Assembly: GCA_965229695.1 (NCBI GenBank)
Contig: OZ245921.1
Span: 2,728,001 to 2,792,000 of the forward strand
From: JANSYL01 sp965229695
GTDB taxonomy: Bacteria; Pseudomonadota; Alphaproteobacteria; Rhodobacterales; Rhodobacteraceae
Direction of reading: 5' to 3'
Length of the DNA stretch: 64,000 nt
Below, in pieces: positions 25,764 through 34,472 of the stretch. The notes below the pieces were generated by a model, which saw nothing but the letters and a program-made list of their open reading frames with translations, made no database searches and was not told the origin of the DNA. Positions within the stretch are counted from its first letter, which is position 1, and the number at the start of each line of letters is the position of its first letter. The position numbers and the translations under genes were made by a program.

Positions 25764-28175
25764 TCATACCTCCGACCGCGGGCGCTGGTTTTCCGGATCG
25801 AAAAGCGGGGCATCGTGGATGGTGACGGCAAAGGTCTGGTTCAACAACTGCACCGTCAAGCCGTCGCGCGGTGTGCCCTTTTTCACGAACAGCCAACCCA
25901 GCGATTTGCCGATACGGTACCCATAGCCGCCCGATGTGGTCAGTCCAACGGGTGTACCGTTCCGCAAGACCGGCTCTCCGCCAAGGATGTCGATCCCCTC
26001 GGCATGAAGTTCCGCATAGAGCAACTCCCATTCCGGCCCGCGCGCCAATAGCGCGTCTTTGCCCAGGAAATCGCGCCCTTCGGTTACGACAAACCGCTCC
26101 AGCCCAACGTCGAAGGGCCCGATATCGGCGGTCAATTCTCCGCTGGCGCGGAAAGCTTTTTCCATTCGCATTCCGTTGAAGGCGTAAGAGCCCAGATCAA
26201 CCAGCCCGCGTCCTGTGCCCGCCGCGAACAATGCATCATAAAGCGCGGCAATCTGGTCGAGCGGGGCGTGTAACTCCCACCCCAACTCGCCAACAAAAGA
26301 CACCCGCAGGGCATAACACGGCACGTCTGCGACGGTGATCTCTCGTCCCGAAAGCCAAGGGAAGCTGCCGTTGGAAAGATCGGCATCTGTCAGAGCAGAC
26401 AGGATCTGTCGTGACGCCGGGCCGGACATCGCCAACATCCCCCATTCGGCGCTACGATTGATCATGCGCACATCTTCCCCGTCGCGAATGTGGCTTTTGA
26501 TCCAGGCGAAATCCGGGGTCGCGCGCGCGATGGGGGAACCGGTGAAATATCGATCTTCGGCAATGCGCCAGATCGTAATTTCAGTTTCGAACCGTCCTTT
26601 TTCGGTGAGCAGATGGTTGAGGCTGATCCGCCCGTCCTTGCGCGGAATGCGATTGGCCGATAGCCGGTCAAGCAATGCGCCCGCATCCTTGCCCCTGATT
26701 TCGAACTGAGCAAAGGCGCAAAGGTCGATCAAACCCGCCGCGTCGCGCGTCGCTTTCGCCTCGGCCAACGCATTTTCGTGCCAGTGCTGATGGCCCCAAC
26801 CAATCTGTTCGACCTCACCGACCGCGCCGAAGTACCTCGGGCGCTCCCAACCGGCGATTTCGCCAAATACCGCGCCTTTTGCCGCCAGGCGGTCGTAAAT
26901 CGGGTGCCGATTCAGCGGGCGCAAGCTTTCGAACTGCTTGCCAGGACACGGCGTATCATGGCGGCGCATGAACTCGTCTTTGGTGCGTTCGACGATAAAA
27001 TGATCGTTGGTGAAATCGCCATAACGTCGCGGGTCAAGACCTCGTGTGTTGATCTCGGTCGCACCATGGACCATCCAGTCTGCCAGAACTTTGCCAGCGC
27101 CCCCGCCCCAAGCAAGGCCGATTGACGAGCCACAGGATAGCCAAACATTTGGCGCACCCGACGGCCCAACCAGCATACCACCGTCAGGCGTGTGTGTAAT
27201 TGCCCCGCGCACCACACGTTTGATGCCAAGCTCCGCCAGGATCGGCATCTTGTCGAAGGCCACCATCAGGAAATCGCCAATGGAATCGTAATCGGCCTCG
27301 AACAGCTCATTCTCGGCGGCCCAGGGCGCGCCTTCGGGCATTTGCCAGACGGTGGGACAGACATGGCCTTCGTAGATGCCGATTAGGCCGGATCTCTGTT
27401 CCTGCCGGATATAGCCACCATAGGCGTTATCCCGCATCACAGGCAACTCGGGGCGCCCCTCAAACTCAGGCACGGTGTCGGTGACAAGATAATGATGCAA
27501 GCAGGAGACAGAAGGAACCTTCAGCCCGAACCATTCGCCCACTTGATTGGCGTAACTGCCTGCCGCAATCACCACATGTTCGGCCAGCACATCGCCCTTT
27601 TCGGTTCGAAGTAGCCACATATCGCCTTTGCGACTGGCCCCGGTCACTCGGTTATGGCGTTCGATCTTTGCTCCCCGCGCACGGGTGGCGGCAGCGAGTG
27701 CCATGCTCACGCCTGATGGGTCGATATGACCATCGGCATAGGTGCGGACTGCTGCTTTTACATCATCTACTTTATAGAACGGGTTGATCTGGGCGATCTC
27801 ACCCGGTCCAACCAAATCCATCGGCAGGTCGAGCAGTTTGCCGACGCCCATAATGGACTTCATCCAGTCGACCTCATCATCGGTGGTGGCAATGCGAAAC
27901 CCGCCCACCTCGTGCCAGCCGATGCTCTGGCCGGTTTCTGCTTCGACGCGCTTGTAGGTCTCAATCGAGGTCTTATTGATCCATCCCATGACCCGGCTGC
28001 CAACCGCATGAGCGATCTGGCCCGCCGCGTGCCACGTGGAGCCGCTTGTTAGCTCAGCCTTCTCGAACAAAATCGTGTCGGTCCAGCCGTTTTGGGCCAG
28101 TTGATATTGCACCGCGACACCCATGATCCCGCCACCGATGATGGCAACTTGCGTACTGCGCCGTGTGTCGGTCAT
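25764..28175 (-). CDS. FAD-dependent oxidoreductase with GcvT domain (DMGDH/SARDH family), copy 1
   Basis: 803 aa, the length of dimethylglycine or sarcosine dehydrogenases. The N-terminal DAO domain (about 1-380) starts VAIIGGGIMGVAVQYQLA and has SGSTWHAAGQIAHA, the segment that aligns with the covalent-flavin histidine of mammalian DMGDH. The C-terminal GcvT/aminomethyltransferase part (about 430-800) has LIDLCAFAQFEIRGKDA, GELGWELHAP and YAFNGMRMEKAFRA. Such enzymes oxidise an N-methyl group and pass formaldehyde to tetrahydrofolate. The start at 28175 overlaps copy 2 by 4 nt. The tandem copies are diverged, suggesting two successive N-demethylations or two substrates. Confidence 0.88.
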   Translation of the reverse strand: MTDTRRSTQVAIIGGGIMGVAVQYQLAQNGWTDTILFEKAELTSGSTWHAAGQIAHAVGSRVMGWINKTSIETYKRVEAETGQSIGWHEVGGFRIATTDDEVDWMKSIMGVGKLLDLPMDLVGPGEIAQINPFYKVDDVKAAVRTYADGHIDPSGVSMALAAATRARGAKIERHNRVTGASRKGDMWLLRTEKGDVLAEHVVIAAGSYANQVGEWFGLKVPSVSCLHHYLVTDTVPEFEGRPELPVMRDNAYGGYIRQEQRSGLIGIYEGHVCPTVWQMPEGAPWAAENELFEADYDSIGDFLMVAFDKMPILAELGIKRVVRGAITHTPDGGMLVGPSGAPNVWLSCGSSIGLAWGGGAGKVLADWMVHGATEINTRGLDPRRYGDFTNDHFIVERTKDEFMRRHDTPCPGKQFESLRPLNRHPIYDRLAAKGAVFGEIAGWERPRYFGAVGEVEQIGWGHQHWHENALAEAKATRDAAGLIDLCAFAQFEIRGKDAGALLDRLSANRIPRKDGRISLNHLLTEKGRFETEITIWRIAEDRYFTGSPIARATPDFAWIKSHIRDGEDVRMINRSAEWGMLAMSGPASRQILSALTDADLSNGSFPWLSGREITVADVPCYALRVSFVGELGWELHAPLDQIAALYDALFAAGTGRGLVDLGSYAFNGMRMEKAFRASGELTADIGPFDVGLERFVVTEGRDFLGKDALLARGPEWELLYAELHAEGIDILGGEPVLRNGTPVGLTTSGGYGYRIGKSLGWLFVKKGTPRDGLTVQLLNQTFAVTIHDAPLFDPENQRPRSEV

Positions 28176-30571
28176 GCGAAAGCTTCCTTGGCGGGCCTCA
28201 GCGAGGCGCGGGCAGCAAAGCGGGTGCAAGCGATTTCCACTTCGAAGCCAGTCACCACATCCTCCTTAGCCAACCGGTCGAGTGGGGCATTAATCATCGC
28301 CAGGGCCACCGAACGGCCAAAACGATAGCTCCAAGCCGATGAGGTGATTTGGCCAACAACCTGACCGCCCAGGTAGACGGGCTCATCATGGGTGGGGATC
28401 GCATCGGAGCTTTCGAAAAGAAGCGATACGATCCGGCGGGCGGAAACGTGATCCCGCACCGCGTTTTCGCCGACAAAGCCAGTGCCAAAGGCGCAGAACG
28501 CATCAAGACCTGCTTCGGCGGGCATCGACCCCGGCGTAAGCTCGTGCCCAAAGGCGCGGAACCCGCTTTCGATGCGTAGCGACCCGCTGGCATAAAGCCC
28601 GGCATGACAGGCACCGGCCGCCACCAGCGCTTCATGCGCAGCCATCGCCATATCGGCAGATATGTAAAGCTCAAAGCCCTCTTCGCCGGTGAAGCTCAAC
28701 CTTCCGACCCAGCCGCGGGCGAGGCCGATCTCAAGCGGTGCGAATTGAAATCGCTTCAGATCTGGCACAGGCATGTTGGATGTAGCTTGCAGCACCTCAC
28801 GGGCTTTGTCGCCGGCCAGCCCGATAATCGCATAACCGCTTGTCACATCGGTGAACTCGACACGGAAATCACCTTTGGTTTCGCGCATCCGCTTCATGTC
28901 GCGCACGATCTCGCCGGCGCCGACGATCATCAAATAGGTATTCGGCCCGTGGCGCTGAACCGTAAGATCGCTTTCGATCCCACCGCGCGCATTGAGGATT
29001 TGCGTGTACGCAATCCGGCCCGGCGCGATGTCCATCTGCGCGGTGCAAAGATGATTTAGAAAGGCGCAAGCATCGGGGCCTTGCACCATGATCTTACCGA
29101 AGGCGGATTGATCAAGAATGGCTGCGCCACTCCGGCAAGCTTCGACCTCGATGCCAACCTGATCGCGCCAGGCGGGCACACCGAAGCTGAGCGGCAGGTG
29201 TGCAGCCTCCCCGCCGAAATGCACCGGGCGTTCCCAGCCGCCGCGCGCCTCGAACCGCGCGCCCGCCGCGACCAACCCTGTGTGGATGGGCGATCGACGC
29301 TGGCTCCGCGCGGTCTCCATCAACCGGCCTGGATAGGGGTTGTCATAATGCCGACCTAACACTTCGGGGATGCGTGCCTCTAAAGCGCCCAAGACGTTCA
29401 TCTCGGGGCTGAAGCGCCGGATATCGGCCTCACTAAGCTCCATTGTGGGTTCGCCCGCGATGATCCATTCGGCCATGGCCTTGCCTGCGCCCCCCGCCAG
29501 GGCAATCCCGGTGGAATTCATCCCTCCCATCAAGAACAATCCCGGTACTTCGGGGCTTTCGCCCAGCATGAACTGGCTGTCGAGCGTGAAGCTTTCTGGC
29601 CCGTTCAGTAGCATTCGCACCTCGGCCCGTTCCAACGCGGGAAGGCGGCGCAGCGCATTCTCCATCATCGGCATGAAATGATCCCAGTCTTCGTCGAGCA
29701 GATCGAAAGAGAAATCGGCCGGCAGGTCCTTCGTCGAGATTCCTTTGGCATGCGGTTCGAACGACCCGACCAAAAGACCCTCCACATCGTCGCGAGCGTA
29801 AAGGTATGCGTCCTGATCGTTCAGCGTCGGCAGATGCACACCTTTGCCCAGGGCCTGCACCTCGGCCAGTGGCTTGGTAAGGATGTAGAAATGCTCACAG
29901 GCATAAAGCGGCATATGCGCCCCTGCCATCGCGGCCACCTCGCGCGACCAAAGGCCGGATGCGATCACCACCTCTTCCGCTTCGATCAGATGGTCGCTGA
30001 CCTCAACGCCCGAGATGCGCCCCGCCGTCTTCCGCAATCCGGTGACACATGCGTCCTCAAAGAATTTGACGTCCCGCGCCTTTGCCCCTTTGGCCAAGGC
30101 CAACGCCACATCCGAGGGGTTCACGCGGCCATCGGCGGGTGACCAGACAGCCCCAATTACGTCATCCACCTCGATCAGCGGCCACAACTCTTTGGCACGG
30201 GCCGCATCGACCACCTCGGCCTCCAGCCCAAAGGCGCGGCCTAATGAAACTTGCCGTTTGATGTTGGTCAGACGGTCGGGGTTGGTGGCCAGCGTTAGTG
30301 ATCCGGTCTGGGCCCAGCCCGTGGCTTGGCCGGTTTCGGTCTCAAGCTCTCCATAAAGGTCGATGGAATAGTTGATGAGCTTGGTCAGCGTCGCCGAGGG
30401 GCGCAACCGGCGCACTAGACCAGCGGCGTGCCAGGTTGTCCCACTGGTCAGCTTGGAGCGTTCGAGCAAAACGATGTCTTTGCGCCCTTCGCGCGCCAGA
30501 TGATAAGCGATAGAGCATCCGATCACGCCACCGCCGATAACAACTGTGCGGGCATGGCTTGGAAGGCTCAT
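28172..30571 (-). CDS. FAD-dependent oxidoreductase with GcvT domain (DMGDH/SARDH family), copy 2
   Basis: 799-aa two-domain flavoprotein. The DAO domain begins VVIGGGVIGCSIAYHLAREG and has SGTTWHAAGLVRRL, the typical DMGDH-family segment with the potential flavin-bearing His. The GcvT part has ILDQSAFGKIMVQGPDA, SFTGEEGFELYISADMA and GSLRIESGFRAFGHEL. It overlaps the aminotransferase gene upstream and copy 1 downstream by 4 nt each. Like copy 1 it should couple N-demethylation to tetrahydrofolate; this agrees with the MttB-family methyltransferase at the head of the operon. Confidence 0.88.
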   Translation of the reverse strand: MSLPSHARTVVIGGGVIGCSIAYHLAREGRKDIVLLERSKLTSGTTWHAAGLVRRLRPSATLTKLINYSIDLYGELETETGQATGWAQTGSLTLATNPDRLTNIKRQVSLGRAFGLEAEVVDAARAKELWPLIEVDDVIGAVWSPADGRVNPSDVALALAKGAKARDVKFFEDACVTGLRKTAGRISGVEVSDHLIEAEEVVIASGLWSREVAAMAGAHMPLYACEHFYILTKPLAEVQALGKGVHLPTLNDQDAYLYARDDVEGLLVGSFEPHAKGISTKDLPADFSFDLLDEDWDHFMPMMENALRRLPALERAEVRMLLNGPESFTLDSQFMLGESPEVPGLFLMGGMNSTGIALAGGAGKAMAEWIIAGEPTMELSEADIRRFSPEMNVLGALEARIPEVLGRHYDNPYPGRLMETARSQRRSPIHTGLVAAGARFEARGGWERPVHFGGEAAHLPLSFGVPAWRDQVGIEVEACRSGAAILDQSAFGKIMVQGPDACAFLNHLCTAQMDIAPGRIAYTQILNARGGIESDLTVQRHGPNTYLMIVGAGEIVRDMKRMRETKGDFRVEFTDVTSGYAIIGLAGDKAREVLQATSNMPVPDLKRFQFAPLEIGLARGWVGRLSFTGEEGFELYISADMAMAAHEALVAAGACHAGLYASGSLRIESGFRAFGHELTPGSMPAEAGLDAFCAFGTGFVGENAVRDHVSARRIVSLLFESSDAIPTHDEPVYLGGQVVGQITSSAWSYRFGRSVALAMINAPLDRLAKEDVVTGFEVEIACTRFAARASLRPAKEAFA

Positions 30572-31857
30572 CCTAGAACCCCTTCTTTGACAAGCTCGGC
30601 AAAGACCCCATCGAAGGCCACCAGCGCTTCATCGATCAGGTTGGGGGTATGGGAGGCCGAGGTCACACAGGAGGTGTGCGACATTAGATCGACACCCTTT
30701 TGGAGCAACCCCCAGCGCAGACCTTTGACCAACGCGGGCGAGACGGAACGAACTTGCGCAGGGCTCAATGCCGATGGGTCTTGCGCGCCAAACAGCATGT
30801 GGCAGGTCGAGCTTTCACCATAGGCCCTGCCCGTGATCCCATGGCGGGCGATCAGGCCATTGATCCCATCGCGTAAGCGCGCTGCCATGGCATCGGCCTG
30901 TGCTTGTGCCTCACCACTGGCCAAGAGCGGCATTGCCGCCACCGCGCCCGCAGCAATCAAGGGGGAGGCGTTGAAGGTGCCTTTGTGGCTGACGGGCGGG
31001 GACAGTCCACCACGCATCTTGGCGTTGTTCATCAACTCCATGATCTCGGTCCGACCGCAAACAGCGCCACCCGGCAAGCCTCCGGTCACGATCTTCGCCA
31101 GCGTGGTCAGATCGGGCACAATTCCATCGCGCGCCTGACGCCCGCCAGGCGACCAGCGAAACCCTGTGATGATCTCGTCGAAAATCAGCACGATGCCCAC
31201 TTTGCGCGCCACATCATGCAATGCGCGCAGTCGTTCGGTCGGCAATGGGACCGAGCCGTAATTCGCGCCCGAGGCTTCGATAAGCACGGTCCCGATGCGC
31301 TCATCCTGCAGCGCGCTTTCCATCGATTGCGGATCGGCAGCACAGACCTCAATCAGGTCCGAGATCGCCGGAGGCACACCCAGAGAGGTCGGCCTATCGC
31401 TCCCGGGTTTTGCCCCTTTCAGCGCGTGATCGTGCCAGCCGTGATAGTGGCCATCGATCCTGAGCACACGATCTCGCCCAGAAAACGCACGGCCCAAGCG
31501 GATCGCGAGCATCGTTGCCTCACTGCCCGAGGCCGTGAACCGCGTATGCTCCGCACTTGGGTAGAGTTGATTAATCCATTCGGCCCAAGCAATCTCAGCC
31601 TCATGACAATCGGCGCTAAAGATCGACCGTTCTGCCTGGGCAAGCAGCGCCTCAACAATCGCTGGGTGGCTATGGCCCAACATCTGGCTGGCGCTACCCA
31701 TCTTGAAGTCGATGTATCGCCGACCCTCAACGTCCCATTTCTCTGCGCCCAGTGCGCGCTCGATGAAGATCGGATAGGGATCCCAGTAACGCAATTCATG
31801 GCTCACGCCACCTGGAAGTGCCGCTCGCGCGCGCTGACTTAGAGCCACGTTCTTCAT
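30568..31857 (-). CDS. Class III aminotransferase (glutamate-1-semialdehyde aminomutase-like)
   Basis: 429-aa PLP enzyme of fold type I, class III. PLP-binding residues visible are the GSEATMLAIRLGRA phosphate loop (about 111-124), Asp227 in IFDEIITGFR, and the Schiff-base lysine Lys255 in AKIVTGGLPGGA. The overall pattern is nearest to glutamate-1-semialdehyde aminomutase-like aminotransferases, but placement in a catabolic operon argues against a tetrapyrrole role. It probably removes the amino group left after demethylation. It is overlapped by 4 nt on both sides. Confidence 0.88.
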   Translation of the reverse strand: MKNVALSQRARAALPGGVSHELRYWDPYPIFIERALGAEKWDVEGRRYIDFKMGSASQMLGHSHPAIVEALLAQAERSIFSADCHEAEIAWAEWINQLYPSAEHTRFTASGSEATMLAIRLGRAFSGRDRVLRIDGHYHGWHDHALKGAKPGSDRPTSLGVPPAISDLIEVCAADPQSMESALQDERIGTVLIEASGANYGSVPLPTERLRALHDVARKVGIVLIFDEIITGFRWSPGGRQARDGIVPDLTTLAKIVTGGLPGGAVCGRTEIMELMNNAKMRGGLSPPVSHKGTFNASPLIAAGAVAAMPLLASGEAQAQADAMAARLRDGINGLIARHGITGRAYGESSTCHMLFGAQDPSALSPAQVRSVSPALVKGLRWGLLQKGVDLMSHTSCVTSASHTPNLIDEALVAFDGVFAELVKEGVLG

Positions 31858-33398
31858 TCGGGTCGCCCGGTTTGTGTGCGTGTCAAACGGATATCGAACG
31901 CCGCGCGCAAAGCGCGGTCCACCTGATCGGGGATGTGCGCGGGATAATGGGTTTCGAGGATCTCACGCGCCTTTGCGCGTGCAACATCGCCAATCCGTTG
32001 TGCCCCGCTATCTTGCCAGTCACGTGGGCTACGGCGGTCGCCAATCTCGGGATAGAAATAGTCGGACTTCATCCGGCTGAAGGTGTGTTGTTCGCCAAGA
32101 TAGTGGCCCTCACCCCGACAGACTTGCGCGATCACATCAGCGGCAAGGTTCTCGGGCGTGGCCTCCACCCCCCGGATCGTCCGCAGGATATTGCCCAGCA
32201 GATCATTGTCGCTGACATAGGCTGCGTGGCTGACGCCCAACAGGCTCGACATCATGCCGGCCGCTTGGGTGACAATGTTCGAACCCGCATGGGCGGCCAT
32301 GGTGACAGCAAGCGACTTCTCAGCCCCATATTGCGCATCAAGGCGCTTTGCGTCCGTAATCCCAGCGATGGAGCTGGTCGGCAAATCCCAATACCGCCCC
32401 ATCTGCGCCGCCCCGGCCATCAAGATGGCTTGCTCACCACCGCCCCCGCTCATCGACCCGGTTCTCAGATCGGCAACCAAAGGTTTCGGCGCAAAGATCG
32501 CTTTCACCTCCTCGTTCACAAGGCGGGCAAAGACCAATCCCGCCAAGGTTTCCGCAACTGCCTGCACCAAAGAGCCAGCGATGGTGGCGGGGCTGGTTGC
32601 ACCTGCCTGCCCGGCGCTGATCAATTGCACAGGAAACCCGGCCTGGATGGACAGTTCGAGGACTTCACAAGCCTCTTCAGCAAAGCGCATCGGCGGCACG
32701 ACATGGCAGACCATCACGGTCAGGAACGGTCGGGCGCGAAAGGCTGCCTCGCCACCGGCAATGGCATAACAAAGCTCCGCGATGGCGGTGACATTGCGTG
32801 GTTCTGTGATCGAGACTGATACGTGTTTGGATGTGCCCGCCAGACACGCATAAGCAGTGTTCAGATCCATCAAAGCGTTGTCTTCGATATCACGCGCGAC
32901 GACGGAGCGACTAAAATGATGGATGTTGTCCATCTGATCCACGATACGCGCGGCATCATAGAGATCTTGCAAAGTTGAGTCGCGATAAGCGTGGGTGTCG
33001 AGATCAAAGACACCGGGCGCGGCGCCGCCGGTCGACATATGGACCCGCGCTGCTTCGATTTTCAGATCGCGGTCGGGGGTTTGCCCGCAGAGCGTGAAAC
33101 CACGCTGCGCGCCATTGATCGCCCAATCCACAAGCGATCGCGGGAACAGGAGCCGGCCGTCATCGGTCAACCCGCCTCCGGCGGCGGTGACCTTTTCGAT
33201 CATCGAGGGGATCGCTTGGCTCAGTCCCAACGTTTCCAGTAGAGACAGCGCCGTTTCGGCAACGCGCTGAACCTCGTCTTCAGATAGCGGCTTCAGCCGT
33301 CCGCCAACGACGCCTGGCCAGACCGGCGGGTTGGCCTCGGGCTTTGCTGTCTGCGCAAGGCGATCTTTACGACCGCGACGTCTGCTGATCTGGGTCAC
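31854..33398 (-). CDS. Trimethylamine methyltransferase family protein (MttB superfamily, non-pyrrolysine)
   Basis: 514-aa protein of the MttB superfamily. Segments such as VHMSTGGAAPGVFDLDT, LISAGQAGATSPATIAGSLVQ, MSGGGGEQAILMAGAAQMGRYWDLP and YLGEQHTFSRMKSDYFYPE are typical. There is no in-frame TAG, so it does not use pyrrolysine and belongs with the MtgB-type quaternary-amine methyltransferases. No corrinoid (MttC/MtgC) protein is near it, which is unusual and may mean another methyl acceptor or a distant partner. The start is GTG at 33398 without a clear RBS. First gene of the operon; the LysR gene is divergent, 108 nt away. Confidence 0.87.
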   Translation of the reverse strand: MTQISRRRGRKDRLAQTAKPEANPPVWPGVVGGRLKPLSEDEVQRVAETALSLLETLGLSQAIPSMIEKVTAAGGGLTDDGRLLFPRSLVDWAINGAQRGFTLCGQTPDRDLKIEAARVHMSTGGAAPGVFDLDTHAYRDSTLQDLYDAARIVDQMDNIHHFSRSVVARDIEDNALMDLNTAYACLAGTSKHVSVSITEPRNVTAIAELCYAIAGGEAAFRARPFLTVMVCHVVPPMRFAEEACEVLELSIQAGFPVQLISAGQAGATSPATIAGSLVQAVAETLAGLVFARLVNEEVKAIFAPKPLVADLRTGSMSGGGGEQAILMAGAAQMGRYWDLPTSSIAGITDAKRLDAQYGAEKSLAVTMAAHAGSNIVTQAAGMMSSLLGVSHAAYVSDNDLLGNILRTIRGVEATPENLAADVIAQVCRGEGHYLGEQHTFSRMKSDYFYPEIGDRRSPRDWQDSGAQRIGDVARAKAREILETHYPAHIPDQVDRALRAAFDIRLTRTQTGRPE

Positions 33399-33474
33399 TG
33401 ATTCATGAGTTCATTTGCATCTCAGTCAGAATGCGCATCGCAAACGCTCTTTTACAAAGGCAGAATCTTCAGCT

Positions 33475-33497
33475 AAAGATGAATGAAACTCATCTTT
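33475..33497. promoter_or_regulatory. 8/7/8 inverted repeat upstream of lysR, probable LysR operator
   Basis: Perfect arms AAAGATGA (33475-33482) and TCATCTTT (33490-33497) are separated by 7 nt and end 9 nt before the lysR start codon, in the lysR/mttB divergent region. LysR-type activators bind such partial palindromes and often repress their own gene while activating the divergent operon. The symmetric arms make this the best operator candidate in the region. Confidence 0.5.
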
Positions 33498-33506
33498 GAG
33501 GTTTGG

Positions 33507-34403
33507 ATGATCCCCTCTCTCCCGGCACTTCGCGCTTTCGACACCGCGGCGCGCCTTGGAAGCTTCCGAGCCGCCGCCGAGGCGCTTTCCGTCACCCCGA
33601 CCGCGATCAGCCACCACATCCGCGGGCTGGAAGACCAGCTCGGTATCGCGCTTTTTGAGCGCTTCGGCCGTTCCGTCACCCTTACCGAAGACGGACGGCG
33701 CTTGGCCGACGCGACAACAGAAGCATTTGAAATATTGGACGACGCGATCCGAACGATGCGACGGCGCACGCGTGGAGTCGTCCGCCTTGTGGCTGGTCCG
33801 ATCTTCACGGCGCGTTGGCTCATGCCGCGGATCACGGATTTCTGGACGGCGCACCCCCAGATCGAGCTTGAAGTCTTACCCTCTTTCAAACCCGAAACAC
33901 GTGATGACCGGAACGTGGATATCGTGATCCGGTGGGGCCGCATGGCTGAGATGCACGAGCAATCTGTGAAGCTGCTTGAGTTGAGGCCCGCGGCGATAGC
34001 ATCGCGTGGATTTCTGGCGCAACACGGCCCGATCAATGACCCCAAAGACCTGATCAATCTACCGCTTTTGCATCAACGCAATCATTGGGGTTGGCTGGAT
34101 TGGTTTTCGGCTATGGGCTTGACGGTTGAGGAAGCGTTGCGCGGACCAATTTTTGAAGATGCCAACGTGCTGCTGCGCGGAGCTGCCGAAGGTCAGGGTT
34201 TGGTCGTAGGCTGGCTACCCTTGATCGATCAGGATTTGGCCGAGCAACGGGTCGTGCGGCTTTTCGATGAGGATATCGCACCCACGCACGGCTATTTCTT
34301 GGATGTTCGAGGCTTTGGCGCGTCCCGACGAGAAGTGCGGCGGGTCGTCGATTGGCTTGTGGGGGAGGCCGCTGCGGCGCGCACGAAGGATCAGCGGTGC
34401 TAG
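33507..34403 (+). CDS. LysR family transcriptional regulator (GcvA-like)
   Basis: 298-aa LTTR. The N-terminal HTH reads LPALRAFDTAARLGSFRAAAEALSVTPTAISHHIRGLEDQLG, as in GcvA-like regulators; the C-terminal part is a periplasmic-binding-protein-like effector domain (LRGAAEGQGLVVGWLPLI). The start at 33507 has GAGG 6 nt upstream; an alternative at 33483 would put the inverted repeat inside the gene. It is divergent from the mttB operon and is likely its activator, sensing the operon's substrate. The resemblance to GcvA (glycine cleavage regulator) fits the C1/glycine-type chemistry of the operon, but this is inference. Confidence 0.9.
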   Translation: MIPSLPALRAFDTAARLGSFRAAAEALSVTPTAISHHIRGLEDQLGIALFERFGRSVTLTEDGRRLADATTEAFEILDDAIRTMRRRTRGVVRLVAGPIFTARWLMPRITDFWTAHPQIELEVLPSFKPETRDDRNVDIVIRWGRMAEMHEQSVKLLELRPAAIASRGFLAQHGPINDPKDLINLPLLHQRNHWGWLDWFSAMGLTVEEALRGPIFEDANVLLRGAAEGQGLVVGWLPLIDQDLAEQRVVRLFDEDIAPTHGYFLDVRGFGASRREVRRVVDWLVGEAAAARTKDQRC

Positions 34404-34472
34404 CGTTAGGCCACCAATGTCTGCCGCCCATTTGAGCTGATGGATTGCAAAGACCACGCGGGCAACTGCCTC

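Noticed and set aside
25556..25831. N-terminal extension of the ThDP enzyme
   Set aside because: It overlaps the DMGDH gene, has no RBS, and a perfect AGGAGG precedes the internal start at 25555.
31854..33398. Possible pyrrolysine-type MttB with a read-through amber codon
   Set aside because: The frame is continuous with no in-frame TAG, so pyrrolysine is not involved.
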